From JAJEFO01 sp009843725 (GTDB lineage: Bacteria > Pseudomonadota > Alphaproteobacteria > Rhodobacterales > Rhodobacteraceae), in NCBI GenBank assembly GCA_965243215.1, contig CBDEUJ010000005.1:496001-560000 (forward strand): a DNA stretch of 64,000 nt, written 5' to 3'. Of the stretch, positions 18,320 to 27,317 are shown in pieces. Each line of letters begins with the position of its first letter. Within the stretch, counting starts at the first letter, position 1. The notes beneath the pieces are model-generated. The model was not told the DNA's origin. It worked only from the letters and a program-made list of their open reading frames with translations, and made no database searches. The translations under genes were made by a program, and so were the position numbers.

Positions 18320-18940
18320 CACGGCCACACGGCCACCACAGGCGACCCGATGCCCGCTGAAGCAATGGAAGCGCGGCATCCTGGGCCTTCCCTGCACGAT
18401 CCTGAAGATCCGGCAGGCCGGGACGAGGCTCAACGCCCACACTTGCGCAGATTCCGCATTGCGTTCACTTGATCGGCATGTGCGCAAGTCGGTCCGTGCC
18501 GGTCCAACGCGGCAGGAGAGCCACGTCGCGCTCAAGGTCTGCGGGTCACGAAGGGCGGAGTCTGCCGGAACTGCCGTCCGATGATCCGGATCGGGCCTCG
18601 GCCCGCACCGCGAAGCCCGCGCTCCAGACCCACCTGCAATGCCTCGCCGCGCAGGTGCAACTCGCAGTGCGCTGACTTCAAGGACTTTCCCGGACCAAGT
18701 GGCGGAAACTGCTCTTGAGACCCGGATCGAACTCCGCCCAGAGCGGCCATGTTCGGGACTTCCGTTTTGCAGGCCAGGTCCTGTGGCGTGTTCATTCATG
18801 ACCTTGGCCTTCGCCAGTCGGCAGCAGAACGTGCGCCCGGCGGAGTCGTTTCTGTGAGTCCCGGCCTCCATCCGGAATCCAGGCCAATGGGCGTGTCTCT
18901 TGTGTACCTTTCGAATTGCCGCGATAAGTGGATGGGCGGA
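18320..18940. other. Unassigned stretch
   Basis: No supportable gene between the methyltransferase end and the DUF1801 protein. Frames are short, Arg/Ser/Pro-rich and without ribosome sites. No repeats or hairpins of note. Confidence 0.35.
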
Positions 18941-19369
18941 ATGCCCAAAAACAAGATCAAGCTGAACGACGCCGACGTCATGGCGTTCCTGAACGTTGTC
19001 GAACCGGAAAGGCGCAGGACGGACGCCTTGCGGCTCAACGAGGTCTTCCGGGAGGTCACAGGCTTTGAGCCGGTCATGTGGGGAGCCAGCATCGTCGGCT
19101 ACAGGTCCTATCACTACGTCTACAAGTCAGGCCGCGAAGGTGACTTCCTGGCCACGGGATTCAGTCCGCGCAAGACCAGCCTGGCGATCTGCATCATGCC
19201 CGGCCACGCCGATTTGGGAGACATTCTGAAACGGCTCGGAAAGCACAGAACGGGACGGTCGTGCCTGTACATCAGCAGGCTCGACGCCGTGGACGAGGAC
19301 GTCTTGCGCGAACTGATCGCGGCTGGCCTGCGCGACCTTGGCTCCCGCTGGGCGGTTGTCCCACGCTGA
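18941..19369 (+). CDS. DUF1801 domain-containing protein
   Basis: This 142-residue protein begins MPKNKIKLNDADVMAFLNVV. It carries the family texture VMWGASIVGYRSYHYVYKSG, KTSLAICIMPGHADLGDILK, GKHRTGRSCLYISRLDAVDE and a C-terminal LRELIAAGLRDL helix. DUF1801/YdhG-like proteins are small cytosolic proteins of unknown biochemical function. An in-frame ATG three codons earlier (18932) is an alternative start. It is a single gene, convergent with the broken aminotransferase. Confidence 0.72.
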   Translation: MPKNKIKLNDADVMAFLNVVEPERRRTDALRLNEVFREVTGFEPVMWGASIVGYRSYHYVYKSGREGDFLATGFSPRKTSLAICIMPGHADLGDILKRLGKHRTGRSCLYISRLDAVDEDVLRELIAAGLRDLGSRWAVVPR

Positions 19370-19600
19370 AGCAGGCCCGCTTCCGATCCCTTCACTTCCC
19401 GGGAGTGACTGGCCGGACGCTCTCGATCCCCCAATGACTTTGCCGCATCTCCTTCATCGCTTGCCACCGCCTTGCTCGAGCCTGACCGCGGTCCCAGGAG
19501 AGTTGGCTGTTTCCGTTCCGGAAGCCGACCCATGGACATGCTTGACAGGCAAAAGCCGCACCGGGCAACGAGACGGTCTGCCAAGCGTGAAAGGACCGGA

Positions 19601-20967
19601 TCAAACGAACTCGACAGACATGATGGCGTCTTCAATTGCATCCACGATCGCCGAGCACTGGTCGGCCGATATGATGATCGGCGGCGACAGGACGATGCGA
19701 TCGCCGACGGGCCTGACAATGACGCCGTTCTCGACACACTTCCTGAAGACGCGCTCGCCGGCCCTTGCGCTGATCGGGAATGGTGCCTTGGTTGCCTTCT
19801 CGGCAACAAGGTCGACGGCCAGCATCAACCCTCGCCCGCGCACGTCGCCAACGAAGCGCAGGCTGCGCAACCGTTGCGCATCACTCTGAAAGAACGTGCC
19901 CACGGCTCCGGCATTCGACAGGAGGTTCTCTCGCTCCATTATCTCGATGTTCTTCAGTGCCGCGGCGCAGGCAACCGGGTGGCCGAAATACGTGAGGCCC
20001 ATCGAGAAGATGCCGCCTTCGCATTGTGGACGGCTGATGACCTCGTAGATCTCATCCGATATCAGCGTGGCGCCAAGCGGGATGTAGCCGGACGTGATCC
20101 CCTTGGCCGAAACCAGCATGTCGGGTTGGCAGTCGAAGAGCCTGTCCGAGGCGAACCATTCACCGAGGCGCCCGAACGCGGTGACAACTTCATCTGCGAT
20201 GTAGAGAATGTCGTGCCTTTTCACACCTCCCGCATGCGTCGATGATAGCCCTCGGGCGCAATCAGCACGCCTCCCGCGCCCATGATCGGCTCGGCAATGA
20301 AGGCAGCGACGTTGTCCGGGCCAAGCTGGTCGATCCTTTCCTGGAATTCCTGCACCAGGTGGTCGCAATAGGCGTCTTCGGTCAAGTTGTCCGGCTTTGC
20401 ATACATGTTTGCCGCCGAGACGTGGTGTATGAAGTCCTGCCCGATGCGATCAAAACCGTTCTTGGTTGCAAGAATGCCCGTGAGCTCGGCGGCGACGTAG
20501 GTCGCGCCGTGGTAGGCACAGTTCCGGCTGATGATCTTCTTCTTGCGATGCAGGCCGCGCATCGAATTGTAGTAGTGCACCAGCCGGACCGCCACATCGT
20601 TGGCGGTGGAACCTCCGCAGGTGTAATACACGTGGTTCAAGTCGCCAGGCGCGTTCTGGGCAAGCCAGAATCCAAGCTCGGCTGCCGGCACGTTCGTCGA
20701 ATGCCCAAAGGGATTGTAGTATTGCATCTGCATGACCTGAGCCGAAATGGCCTCCGCCATTTCTCGACGCCCATGCCCGATGTTGACGCACCAGAGGCCC
20801 GCAGTGCCGTCAAGAAGCCTGCGACCGTCCGTGTCGGTCACGTGCATGCCCGAGGCGCCGTCTATGACCTGGCTGCCTTCTTCGTGAAAGGACGAGAAGT
20901 CCGTGTAGGGATGGAGCACGTGGGCGCGGTCCTTGGCCCAGGCTGAATTGGCGTCCGGCTTGTTCAT
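19601..20967 (-). pseudogene. Class III (omega) aminotransferase, frameshifted
   Basis: The N-terminal frame starts MNKPDANSAWAKDRAHVLHP at 20967 behind GAGGGGG and runs through GTAGLWCVNIGHGRREMAEA, TCGGSTANDVAVRL and AFIAEPIMGAGGVLIAPEGY, but stops after HRRMREV. The adjacent frame continues KRHDILYIADEVVTAFGRLG, the PLP-lysine motif VSAKGITSGYIPLGA and a normal C-terminus. The break is a single missing base at about 20222-20228, where GTGTG(C)GAAAGG would restore EVCERHD. All catalytic elements are otherwise present, so this is either a very recent mutation or a sequence error. As a whole it would be an omega-amino-acid or beta-alanine-type transaminase that releases a semialdehyde. Confidence 0.8.
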
Positions 20968-21047
20968 GAGCCCCCTCATGCTCGATGCATGCCATGGATG
21001 GTACAGCCATCTCTGCCCGAGGCGCAGTCACCACTTGGGGTTATGCG

Positions 21048-21875
21048 CTAGCCGGCATCAAGGAATTGCAGCGGGTCGCCCTCTGCGGTCGGTGGCATTT
21101 TCGCGAGTGCCGCGAGAAACATCGACAGAAGCTCGCCCTGGGACGTCACGGAAAGTTTCGTGTAGATCCGCTTGCGGTGAACCTTGATCGTCTCAGGCGA
21201 GTTGTTGAAATGCGCGGCAATGGACTTTGACGAATGCCCCTGCAGGATCATGCGAAGAACGTCGCCTTCGCGAGGGCTGAGAACGGAAGTGCCGAATGCC
21301 TTGAAGGCCGTGTGTATTTGCGCTGACAGTCGGCCCGAGCCGTCGGTGTTCGCAGGCGTCAGCCTCGTCCAGTGCCGCCGGACAAGGGCCGAGATCAACG
21401 GCTTGGCTGAATTCAGCCTGGTCGGGTCCGCAAGGGCGCCCTTGGTCTGGGTCCCCATGGAAAAGAAGAGTGCAGCATCCTCCTCGATGTGAAGCATCAG
21501 CCCGCACTCATCGGTCAGGGCCATTTCGCGAAAGAACTTGGCGTAGTACTCGGATTGCTTGAAGTCGTCCGGAGCCACGTCGTCGAGCGACAGGACCTGA
21601 TCGCCCCTCTTCTGCCGGAACAGCAGGTAGAAAGGGTCAAGAACATACGCCACGTCCAGGTAGAGCTTCAGCGAGGCCTTCTGGCTGTCTTCGGTATGGT
21701 TTCCGTAAAGCGCCACAGGTCTTTGGCCGTCGAAGAAGGCGCTGAGAAAGACCGTGTCGGCATCGCAAAGCGTGGCACAGAAATGGCTGATCAAGCGGGG
21801 GAAATCCGGTGTGCCAATGGAAGCTACGCAGGCTCCCAGTTCTTCAAGCTCGTTGTCGGTCAGCGTCGCGGGCAT
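21048..21875 (-). CDS. LuxR-family transcriptional regulator
   Basis: This 275-residue protein has an N-terminal sensory part of about 190 residues with no recognised ligand motif. It is followed by a GerE/LuxR helix-turn-helix: LSPREGDVLRMILQGHSSKS then IAAHFNNSPETIKVHRKRIY and TKLSVTSQGELLSMFL. Lack of a receiver Asp site argues against a response regulator. It lies about 80 bp upstream of the aminotransferase start on the same strand, so a local regulatory role is likely. A decayed copy of the same protein lies at 59165-59480. Confidence 0.85.
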   Translation of the reverse strand: MPATLTDNELEELGACVASIGTPDFPRLISHFCATLCDADTVFLSAFFDGQRPVALYGNHTEDSQKASLKLYLDVAYVLDPFYLLFRQKRGDQVLSLDDVAPDDFKQSEYYAKFFREMALTDECGLMLHIEEDAALFFSMGTQTKGALADPTRLNSAKPLISALVRRHWTRLTPANTDGSGRLSAQIHTAFKAFGTSVLSPREGDVLRMILQGHSSKSIAAHFNNSPETIKVHRKRIYTKLSVTSQGELLSMFLAALAKMPPTAEGDPLQFLDAG

Positions 21876-21921
21876 TGTGACACTATGGCATCAAGGCCGG
21901 CCATGCAAAAGTGCGCGCCGC

Positions 21922-22677
21922 CTAGGGATGCCTGAGGTCGTCCAGCTGGCTCGAAAGGGGAATGCCGTGTTCGCTCCAGCCATCTGGCAGTTCAGCGACG
22001 ACCAGGCCTTCGCCGGCACCCTTCGCGCCAAGAGGATAACCGTCCGGACCATGGATGGCAGAGAGACCGACATACTCCAGTCCGCCCGATGTCCCGCAAT
22101 AGTTCGCATAAACGATCGTGACGGCGCTTTCTGCGGCGCGAGCGGGGATGAGGATCTGATTGACGTTCACGAAGGGCATCATGTTGGCGGTCGGGACCAA
22201 AATGACCTCCGCGCCTAGCCTGGCCAGGTGCCGGACGTGTTCGGGAAACTCGGCGTCATAGCAAATCAGAAGGCCAAAGCGCGTGCCCTTGAACGCGAAG
22301 GTCACATACGCGTCGCCTGCGGTGTAGAGCGCTTGCTCGTCCGGACCGAACAGCTGGATCTTGCGATAGCTCGCCAGAGGCCTTCCATCGTCGGCGAAAG
22401 CATGGGCCGAGTTGAACAGCCGATCTTCAACGTATTCCGGCAATCCAATGGTCAGGCCCACCTTGTGACGCCGACAGAGGTTGGCGATGTCTTCCTGAAT
22501 CTCGTCCCACGCCTTCGGAATTTCACGGGCGACCGCCGTGTACCCTGGCAGAAAGGCGTCGGGAAGGACCAGCATGTCGGCGCCGGACTGCGCGCCGGCG
22601 GACAAGGCGGCATTGATGGTGGCGATCCCCTCCTGCACGTTGCCTGGTTGAGGGGCTTGGTAAAGACCGACGATCAC
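21922..22677 (-). CDS. Carbon-nitrogen hydrolase (nitrilase superfamily) with altered catalytic Glu
   Basis: This 251-residue single-domain protein has Lys in ASYRKIQLFG and Cys in GLLICYDAEFPEHVR, two of the Glu-Lys-Cys catalytic residues of amidases and nitrilases. The position of the catalytic Glu (normally PExxxxGY) reads LPDAFLPGY, with Asp from a GAC codon. All other family landmarks are intact, so the change may alter rather than abolish activity. The likely role is an omega-amidase, carbamoyl-amino-acid hydrolase or similar. It is 3 bp downstream of the cupin gene and 46 bp upstream of the LuxR gene, all on the minus strand. Confidence 0.82.
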   Translation of the reverse strand: MIVGLYQAPQPGNVQEGIATINAALSAGAQSGADMLVLPDAFLPGYTAVAREIPKAWDEIQEDIANLCRRHKVGLTIGLPEYVEDRLFNSAHAFADDGRPLASYRKIQLFGPDEQALYTAGDAYVTFAFKGTRFGLLICYDAEFPEHVRHLARLGAEVILVPTANMMPFVNVNQILIPARAAESAVTIVYANYCGTSGGLEYVGLSAIHGPDGYPLGAKGAGEGLVVAELPDGWSEHGIPLSSQLDDLRHP

Positions 22678-22680
22678 GGA

Positions 22681-23031
22681 TCAGATGCCTTCCGCGCCGG
22701 GCAGATACACGACAAGGGTGCATCCGTTGCGGGTTGAGGAATTGTGCACAGTGCCGGAAGCCAGGCAGACGATGTCGCCAGGCCTGTATTCGTAGCCGTC
22801 ATGATCGGTCAGGTCGCCATCGATGACATAGAATTCTTCGGCTCCGATGTGGGTATGAGCCTTGGTCGTGGTGCCTGGGGCCATGCGGTAGACGTGAAAC
22901 CCGTAGCCAGGTTTGCCGCCATTGACTTGCAACACCTCTCCGTCTGGCTCCCCTTCGTCGGTCAGGAAGGGTTGGAAAACTCCGTTCGCGATGTTGGCAA
23001 CCCTGCGGTCCTCGGGCTTGATCGGGTGCAT
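22681..23031 (-). CDS. Small cupin-domain protein
   Basis: This 116-residue cupin contains motif 1 as PGTTTKAHTHIGAEEFYVID and motif 2 as PGDIVCLASGTVHNS. The metal ligands are two His and a Glu from motif 1 and a His from motif 2. Family members are single-domain metal-binding proteins, often dioxygenases, isomerases or ligand sensors. It is co-transcribed with the nitrilase-like gene (3-bp gap). No substrate can be inferred. Confidence 0.78.
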   Translation of the reverse strand: MHPIKPEDRRVANIANGVFQPFLTDEGEPDGEVLQVNGGKPGYGFHVYRMAPGTTTKAHTHIGAEEFYVIDGDLTDHDGYEYRPGDIVCLASGTVHNSSTRNGCTLVVYLPGAEGI

Positions 23032-23048
23032 CGGCTCCTCCTTTCATT

Positions 23049-23073
23049 GGGGCCCTTCCGCGGACACGGCCCC
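23049..23073. terminator. Hairpin beside the PotD remnant
   Basis: GGGGCC (23049-23054) can pair with GGCCCC (23068-23073). It corresponds to the stronger hairpin at 40932-40956 beside the intact potD gene, so it was duplicated together with the gene end. Confidence 0.45.
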
Positions 23074-23080
23074 GGTTGGT

Positions 23081-23360
23081 TCACCTTTTCACGTTCGTCC
23101 AGATCTGGCCACTGACGATCTGTGTTGCTTCGTCGCAGACCTCAATGAACTTGTCTGGCCCTGCCGCGGTTTGAGCGCTGGATGCCGGCAGGCATGGGAG
23201 CTCTGGATCGAGGCGCTCGCCCACGCCTGAGTGTCCATAGCAGAAGTTGGCATGGATCGACACTGCCGCGACGTTCTCGGGCATCAGCAGGAAGTCCGTG
23301 AAAGCAATCACGCTGTACCGGTTCGGTGCATCCTGCAAGAGAACGACGTTGTCCGTAGAA
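23081..23360 (-). pseudogene. C-terminal remnant of a PotD-like binding protein
   Basis: The frame ending at 23081 reads TDNVVLLQDAPNRYSVIAF, DFLLMPENVAAVS, GVGERLDPELPCLPAS, FIEVCDEATQ and ends QIWTNVKR. It aligns almost residue for residue with the last 92 residues of the intact binding protein at 40964-42001. Sequence above about 23360 is unrelated, so only the 3' end and the following hairpin survive. Substitutions inside the aligned part show that the copy is decaying. It sits between the cupin and M24 genes. Confidence 0.82.
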
Positions 23361-23598
23361 TTCGCGCAGGGGCCAGTCGAGAAGTTCGAGGTCCGGCGCC
23401 ACGTGAATTTCCGGCGGCTCTCGGGCGGAGCGCGCCATGGTCCTGCAAGGACTCTGGTCGTCGGGTTCCCTGCACGGCCCTTGCAGCACCGACCTGCGTT
23501 CCCTTTTTCGTCAGGCAGGTCAAGCCACAGAGCGGAACAGTGGCCCATTCCCTTCAGCACGCCGATTGCGCGCCTCGTCGGCCTGAGGCGAAGCCTCG

Positions 23599-24738
23599 CT
23601 ATACGGTGAAAAGCTGTCGTGCGAAGCGCGTAAGGCGGTCGTAGCCGGTGTCGGTGATGACAATGGTCTCTGAGATGCCGAATCCTTGGGCAAGCACGTA
23701 GGTGTGAAACGTCATGCCCGTTTCGAAACGCCAGTCACAGCCCGGGGCCGCTTCCAGGGCCTCGCCACCAGACGGTTGCAGAAGCAGGCCGACCGAATAG
23801 AACGTCTTGTTCGTATAGGTCTCGCGCAGTCCTTGGGAAAGCACGCCGTCCCGGTAGATTGCGTCGGGCACGGCTGCTGGAACGCCAGGACGCACTTCGT
23901 CCAACGCCGCATCCTGGATCGCGACCAGGCTTTCCACCACGTTGTGGTCTCTGTCGCTGGCCACTGCCACGCGGAAGGGGCGCATGAAGCGGGCGTGATA
24001 GTGGCACACGTTTGGCGTCGTCTCGATCTGGACGACATCTCCGCGCTTGAGAACGCGGTCGGAATAGCCGCCATGCAAGTGAAACGCCCGTTCCCCGGAT
24101 GACATCACGCCCGGCCCCGGCAGGTCGCTGCCCGCCCGGATCATGGCGGCGCAAACCTCGGCCGCAATTTCACGTTCGCTGACGCCAATGCCGGCACTGT
24201 CAATTGCCGCCTGCATGCCGGCCTCGGCTGCTCTTCCCGCGTGCCGCTGCAGAGCGATCTCGGCGACCGACTTTCTTAGACGCATCTTGCGTACGAGCCC
24301 GCTTTCGTCCGTGAACCGGTAAGCGGGAAGGCGGTCGCTCAATTGCTGGTAGCGCGCCGCCGACAAGGGCCATGCAGCCGTTTCAACTCCGGCCTTGGCC
24401 CCGGCACCCAGACTTGCCTGGATCGCCTTGGCGGCAACGGCCACGGGTGCGTCGCCGTCGGTCCACATCGCCCGATCCGGGAAAACGGAGGTTGCGTCGA
24501 GATAGTACTCCTCGACATCGCGGCAGACCAGTGTCGGCTGACCCTCTACTGGAACAACAGCGAGCTGAAAGGAACCATATCCCCGTGTGAAGAAACCGGT
24601 CAGCCAGGTCACCGTTTCGGGCTGGAAGGCAAGCAGCCCGTCAAGCCCGCGCATCTGCAGCTCCGCCTGCACACGGGCCAGGCGCGCCTCATATTCCGAT
24701 CGCTCGAACCACGGCTCGTGGATCAGAGGCGGGTTCAC
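23599..24738 (-). CDS. M24-family (pita-bread fold) hydrolase, creatinase/ectoine-hydrolase-like
   Basis: This 379-residue protein has a creatinase N-domain (residues 1-150, GLDGLLAFQPETVTWLTGF) and a pita-bread catalytic domain. The canonical M24 metal ligands are not kept: the usual DxG reads QIETTP, the second Asp site reads HYHARFMR, and the C-terminal glutamates occur in FETGMTFHTYV and GISETIVITD. This pattern resembles metal-free members such as creatinase or the ectoine hydrolase DoeA, which open amide or guanidine bonds, rather than true prolidases. It overlaps the upstream glutamine amidotransferase gene by 4 bp. The reaction is inferred only by family. Confidence 0.8.
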   Translation of the reverse strand: MNPPLIHEPWFERSEYEARLARVQAELQMRGLDGLLAFQPETVTWLTGFFTRGYGSFQLAVVPVEGQPTLVCRDVEEYYLDATSVFPDRAMWTDGDAPVAVAAKAIQASLGAGAKAGVETAAWPLSAARYQQLSDRLPAYRFTDESGLVRKMRLRKSVAEIALQRHAGRAAEAGMQAAIDSAGIGVSEREIAAEVCAAMIRAGSDLPGPGVMSSGERAFHLHGGYSDRVLKRGDVVQIETTPNVCHYHARFMRPFRVAVASDRDHNVVESLVAIQDAALDEVRPGVPAAVPDAIYRDGVLSQGLRETYTNKTFYSVGLLLQPSGGEALEAAPGCDWRFETGMTFHTYVLAQGFGISETIVITDTGYDRLTRFARQLFTV

Positions 24739-25442
24739 GCGCGCGCCTTCACGACATCGACGAACCGCGTCAGCATCGTTTTGGCGTCCGCGGCTTCATC
24801 TGCGGAATCCTTGAGAACATCGACGTCGGCGCCATCCTTCTCCATGCGGTCCCGGTTCTCTTCGAACCAGATTGGAGCCTGTTCCCGAGTGATCTCGGGA
24901 TGGCCCTGAATTCCCCAGACCGAAGCGTCTCGCCAGCGCCAGATCTGGTTGTCACACAGGTCGGAGCTTGCGAGAACAGTCATGTCAGGGTGGTCGCCGC
25001 GCACTTCGTCGTTGTGCCAGACGAACATGCGCACGCTCCTGCCCAACGCGCCGGCAATCGGGTCGTCCCTTGCTGCCTCCGTTACCGGAAGATCCTTGTA
25101 TCCGATCTCGCAGAACTCGCGGCGAAAGACCTGACCGCGCCCGCAAAGGGCCGAAGCCAGAATCTGGCTGCCAAAGCAGATGCCAAGCATGGGGATTTCC
25201 CGCTCCGCTGCAGCCTTGATCAGATCGTGCTCCCGATGAATGAAAGGGATGTCCTCATAGGCGCCGTGAGGGCTGCCAGACACAAAGATCCCGTCATATC
25301 CGTCCAGGCTGCCTGGAATCTCGCCATTGAACGCCCAGCATCTGTCGACAGCAAGTCCCCAGCCTTCGAACCGATCATCCAGCCTTGCCACGGACTGGAA
25401 TTTCGGACCGTTGCCAAGATAGAGCAGATGACCGACCGACAT
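24735..25442 (-). CDS. Class I glutamine amidotransferase-like protein
   Basis: This 235-residue protein has the nucleophile elbow MLGICFGSQILA (Cys), GIQGHPEI (His) and an acidic partner, the triad of GMP-synthase-type class I amidotransferases acting alone. Such stand-alone proteins include gamma-glutamyl-polyamine hydrolases and other gamma-glutamyl amide hydrolases. Start 25442 is fixed by AGAGGAGG 5 nt upstream. It is the first gene of a two-gene minus-strand unit with the M24 hydrolase. Its promoter region is shared with pxpA and contains the palindrome TGGTATACCA. The pairing with 5-oxoprolinase hints at gamma-glutamyl or pyroglutamyl substrates. Confidence 0.82.
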   Translation of the reverse strand: MSVGHLLYLGNGPKFQSVARLDDRFEGWGLAVDRCWAFNGEIPGSLDGYDGIFVSGSPHGAYEDIPFIHREHDLIKAAAEREIPMLGICFGSQILASALCGRGQVFRREFCEIGYKDLPVTEAARDDPIAGALGRSVRMFVWHNDEVRGDHPDMTVLASSDLCDNQIWRWRDASVWGIQGHPEITREQAPIWFEENRDRMEKDGADVDVLKDSADEAADAKTMLTRFVDVVKARA

Positions 25443-25467
25443 AAAGACCTCCTCTTTCCGGCGCTTC

Positions 25468-25477
25468 TGGTATACCA
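25468..25477. promoter_or_regulatory. Probable GntR operator, copy 1 (TGGTATACCA)
   Basis: A perfect 10-bp palindrome lies between the divergent amidotransferase and pxpA starts. On the minus strand it overlaps a plausible -10 (TATACC) that follows TTGCAT by 16 nt. The same palindrome lies between -35 and -10 at 31144-31153, beside the GntR gene. Confidence 0.6.
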
Positions 25478-25557
25478 ATGGTGTGCCGTCATGCAATGAT
25501 CTCGGATGGACCGGACGGAGGCGCGCGCCACGGCTGGAGGAAAGGAGCGCGAGACCA

Positions 25558-26322
25558 ATGAAGATCGATCTCAATTCCGATCTCGGAGAAGGGTTCGGAC
25601 ACTGGACCATGGGTGACGATGCGGTGATGCTTGACATCGTCACGACGGCCAACATCGCTTGCGGGTTTCATGCCGGCGACCCCGAAACGATGCGACGCAC
25701 CATTTTTCTCGCCCGCGAGCGCCGGGTCGCGGTCGGGGCCCACCCAGGGTACCGCGACCTGATCGGCTTCGGGCGGCGTCCGCAGATTGGTGTCACGGCG
25801 CACGAGATCGAGACGCTCGTCGCCTATCAGGTGGGCGCCTTTCAGGCGACGGCGTCGCTGGCAGGGCACCCTGGAACTCACGTCAAGACGCATGGTGCGC
25901 TCGGAAACGCCTGCGCTGACGACGACAGCCTTGCCGACGCGGTTGCCCGAGGCATACGGTCGGCCGACCCCGGGCTTGCGTTCATGGTGATGCCCGGAAC
26001 GGCGACCGAACGCGCCTGCGATCGCGCAGGCTTGCGTCCGATACGCGAGATCTACGCCGATCGGACCTATGACGACAGCTTCAACCTAACAAGCCGCAAG
26101 GTCGACGGTGCCGTCATCCACGATGTTGAAACCGCGCTGACTCGCGTGAAGGAAATGGTGACCGAAGGGCGGCTGGAATCGGTGACGGGAAAGCGCCTGC
26201 CGGTCGAGATTGATTCAGTGTGCGTGCACGGAGACAACGAGTCCGCCGTCGCCATGGCAAGAGCGCTGCGTGACGGTCTCGAAAGGGAAGGCTGGACAGT
26301 TTCTTCGACGAGAACACGCTAG
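25558..26322 (+). CDS. pxpA: 5-oxoprolinase subunit A (LamB/YcsF family)
   Basis: This 254-residue protein begins MKIDLNSDLGEGFGHWTMGD, the diagnostic start of PxpA, and contains NIACGFHAGDPETMRRT, GAHPGYRDLIGFGRR, VKTHGALGNAC and SVCVHGDNESAV. PxpABC hydrolyses 5-oxoproline to glutamate using ATP. Start 25558 is supported by AAGGAG upstream. Uniquely here it faces its partners: its stop overlaps the stop of pxpC on the other strand by 4 bp. It shares a divergent regulatory region with the glutamine amidotransferase gene. Confidence 0.93.
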   Translation: MKIDLNSDLGEGFGHWTMGDDAVMLDIVTTANIACGFHAGDPETMRRTIFLARERRVAVGAHPGYRDLIGFGRRPQIGVTAHEIETLVAYQVGAFQATASLAGHPGTHVKTHGALGNACADDDSLADAVARGIRSADPGLAFMVMPGTATERACDRAGLRPIREIYADRTYDDSFNLTSRKVDGAVIHDVETALTRVKEMVTEGRLESVTGKRLPVEIDSVCVHGDNESAVAMARALRDGLEREGWTVSSTRTR

Positions 26323-27317
26323 AGGTCGTCGCCCTTCGTCATCCCGCCGATCAGATTGTGTGAAAGCAGCTCGGGCAAAGAACCTCTGACAGGCCTTGCC
26401 ACTTGCTTCAGGGAACTGCGCCAAAATGCCGAACGACGCGCGGCATCAATCGCATCCCCTGCCGAGACCATGCGAAAGCGCACGTCTCGGCCCGTGGGCA
26501 CCTGCGCCAGCCGGTCCAGGTCGGCCGAAACCACCGTTGCGATCTTCGGGTAGCCCCCAGTCGTCTGGCAATCCCGGCCCAGCACGATCGGGTTCCCGTC
26601 GCCAGGCAACTGAACGCTTCCAGGAACCACCCCCTCGGACACGATGTCGTGTCCCTTCGAAGACCGAAGAACGGGGCCTTCAAGACGCAAGCCCATCCGG
26701 TCGGATCGCGGACTGATTCGATAACGCGACGACAAGAGCCGTGACCATGTCGCTTCCTCAAAATAGTCAGCCTGCGGACCCGGGACGATCCTGATTGCAT
26801 CGCTGCTGTCGTACCATTTGCCTTCGGGGAGGTACAACGGCGCATTGTCAGATCCGCCAGTGCAAGGAAGCCGGTCTCCCGAAGACAGCACATCCCCGCC
26901 GATCCCGGAGCGACGATGGCAGGAGCGGCTGCCGAGAACGGGCCTTGTCAAGATCCCCCCTGCGACGGCGAAGTAGCCGTAAACGCCATCGCGCGGCGGG
27001 CCGACCATGACGGTGTCGCCGTCGGCCAGCTGCACCGATGATCGTTCCGATTCCGGCCGACCGGATACAGCCAACGTCGTTCCGGGGCCGTGTGCCGCCA
27101 CGAGAACCGGCCCGCCGACGACGCGGAACTCTGCGCCCGCAAGCGGCAGTTCCACTGCCGCCGTGTCCGGCGGGTTGCCTGCAAGCGCGTTGGCCAGCGC
27201 CAGTGCCCGCCGGTCCATCGCTCCCGCGGTCGACACGCCGAACCGTCGAAAGCCGAAGCGTCCTGCATCCTGAACCGACACTCCCGGACCACATTTGATG
27301 ATCTCAAGCGCGGTCAT
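26319..27317 (-). CDS. pxpC: 5-oxoprolinase subunit C (biotin-dependent carboxyltransferase / AHS2 domain)
   Basis: This 332-residue AHS2/KipA-family protein begins MTALEIIKCGPGVSVQDAGR and continues RRFGVSTAGAMDRRALALAN. The characteristic sites are GYFAVAGGI, RISPRSDRMGLRLEG, SEGVVPGSVQLPGDGNPIVL and QTTGGYPKIATV. It forms the ATP-dependent 5-oxoprolinase with PxpA and PxpB. Its start overlaps the stop of pxpB (4 bp), and its stop overlaps the convergent pxpA stop. A C-terminal tail past residue 300 lacks family motifs. Confidence 0.92.
   Translation of the reverse strand: MTALEIIKCGPGVSVQDAGRFGFRRFGVSTAGAMDRRALALANALAGNPPDTAAVELPLAGAEFRVVGGPVLVAAHGPGTTLAVSGRPESERSSVQLADGDTVMVGPPRDGVYGYFAVAGGILTRPVLGSRSCHRRSGIGGDVLSSGDRLPCTGGSDNAPLYLPEGKWYDSSDAIRIVPGPQADYFEEATWSRLLSSRYRISPRSDRMGLRLEGPVLRSSKGHDIVSEGVVPGSVQLPGDGNPIVLGRDCQTTGGYPKIATVVSADLDRLAQVPTGRDVRFRMVSAGDAIDAARRSAFWRSSLKQVARPVRGSLPELLSHNLIGGMTKGDDL

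Noticed and set aside
16517..19114. 865-residue minus-strand open frame across the insertion sequence
   Set aside because: It is the antisense register of the ISAs1 transposase and both methyltransferase halves; its translation is Arg/Pro/His-rich with no motif.
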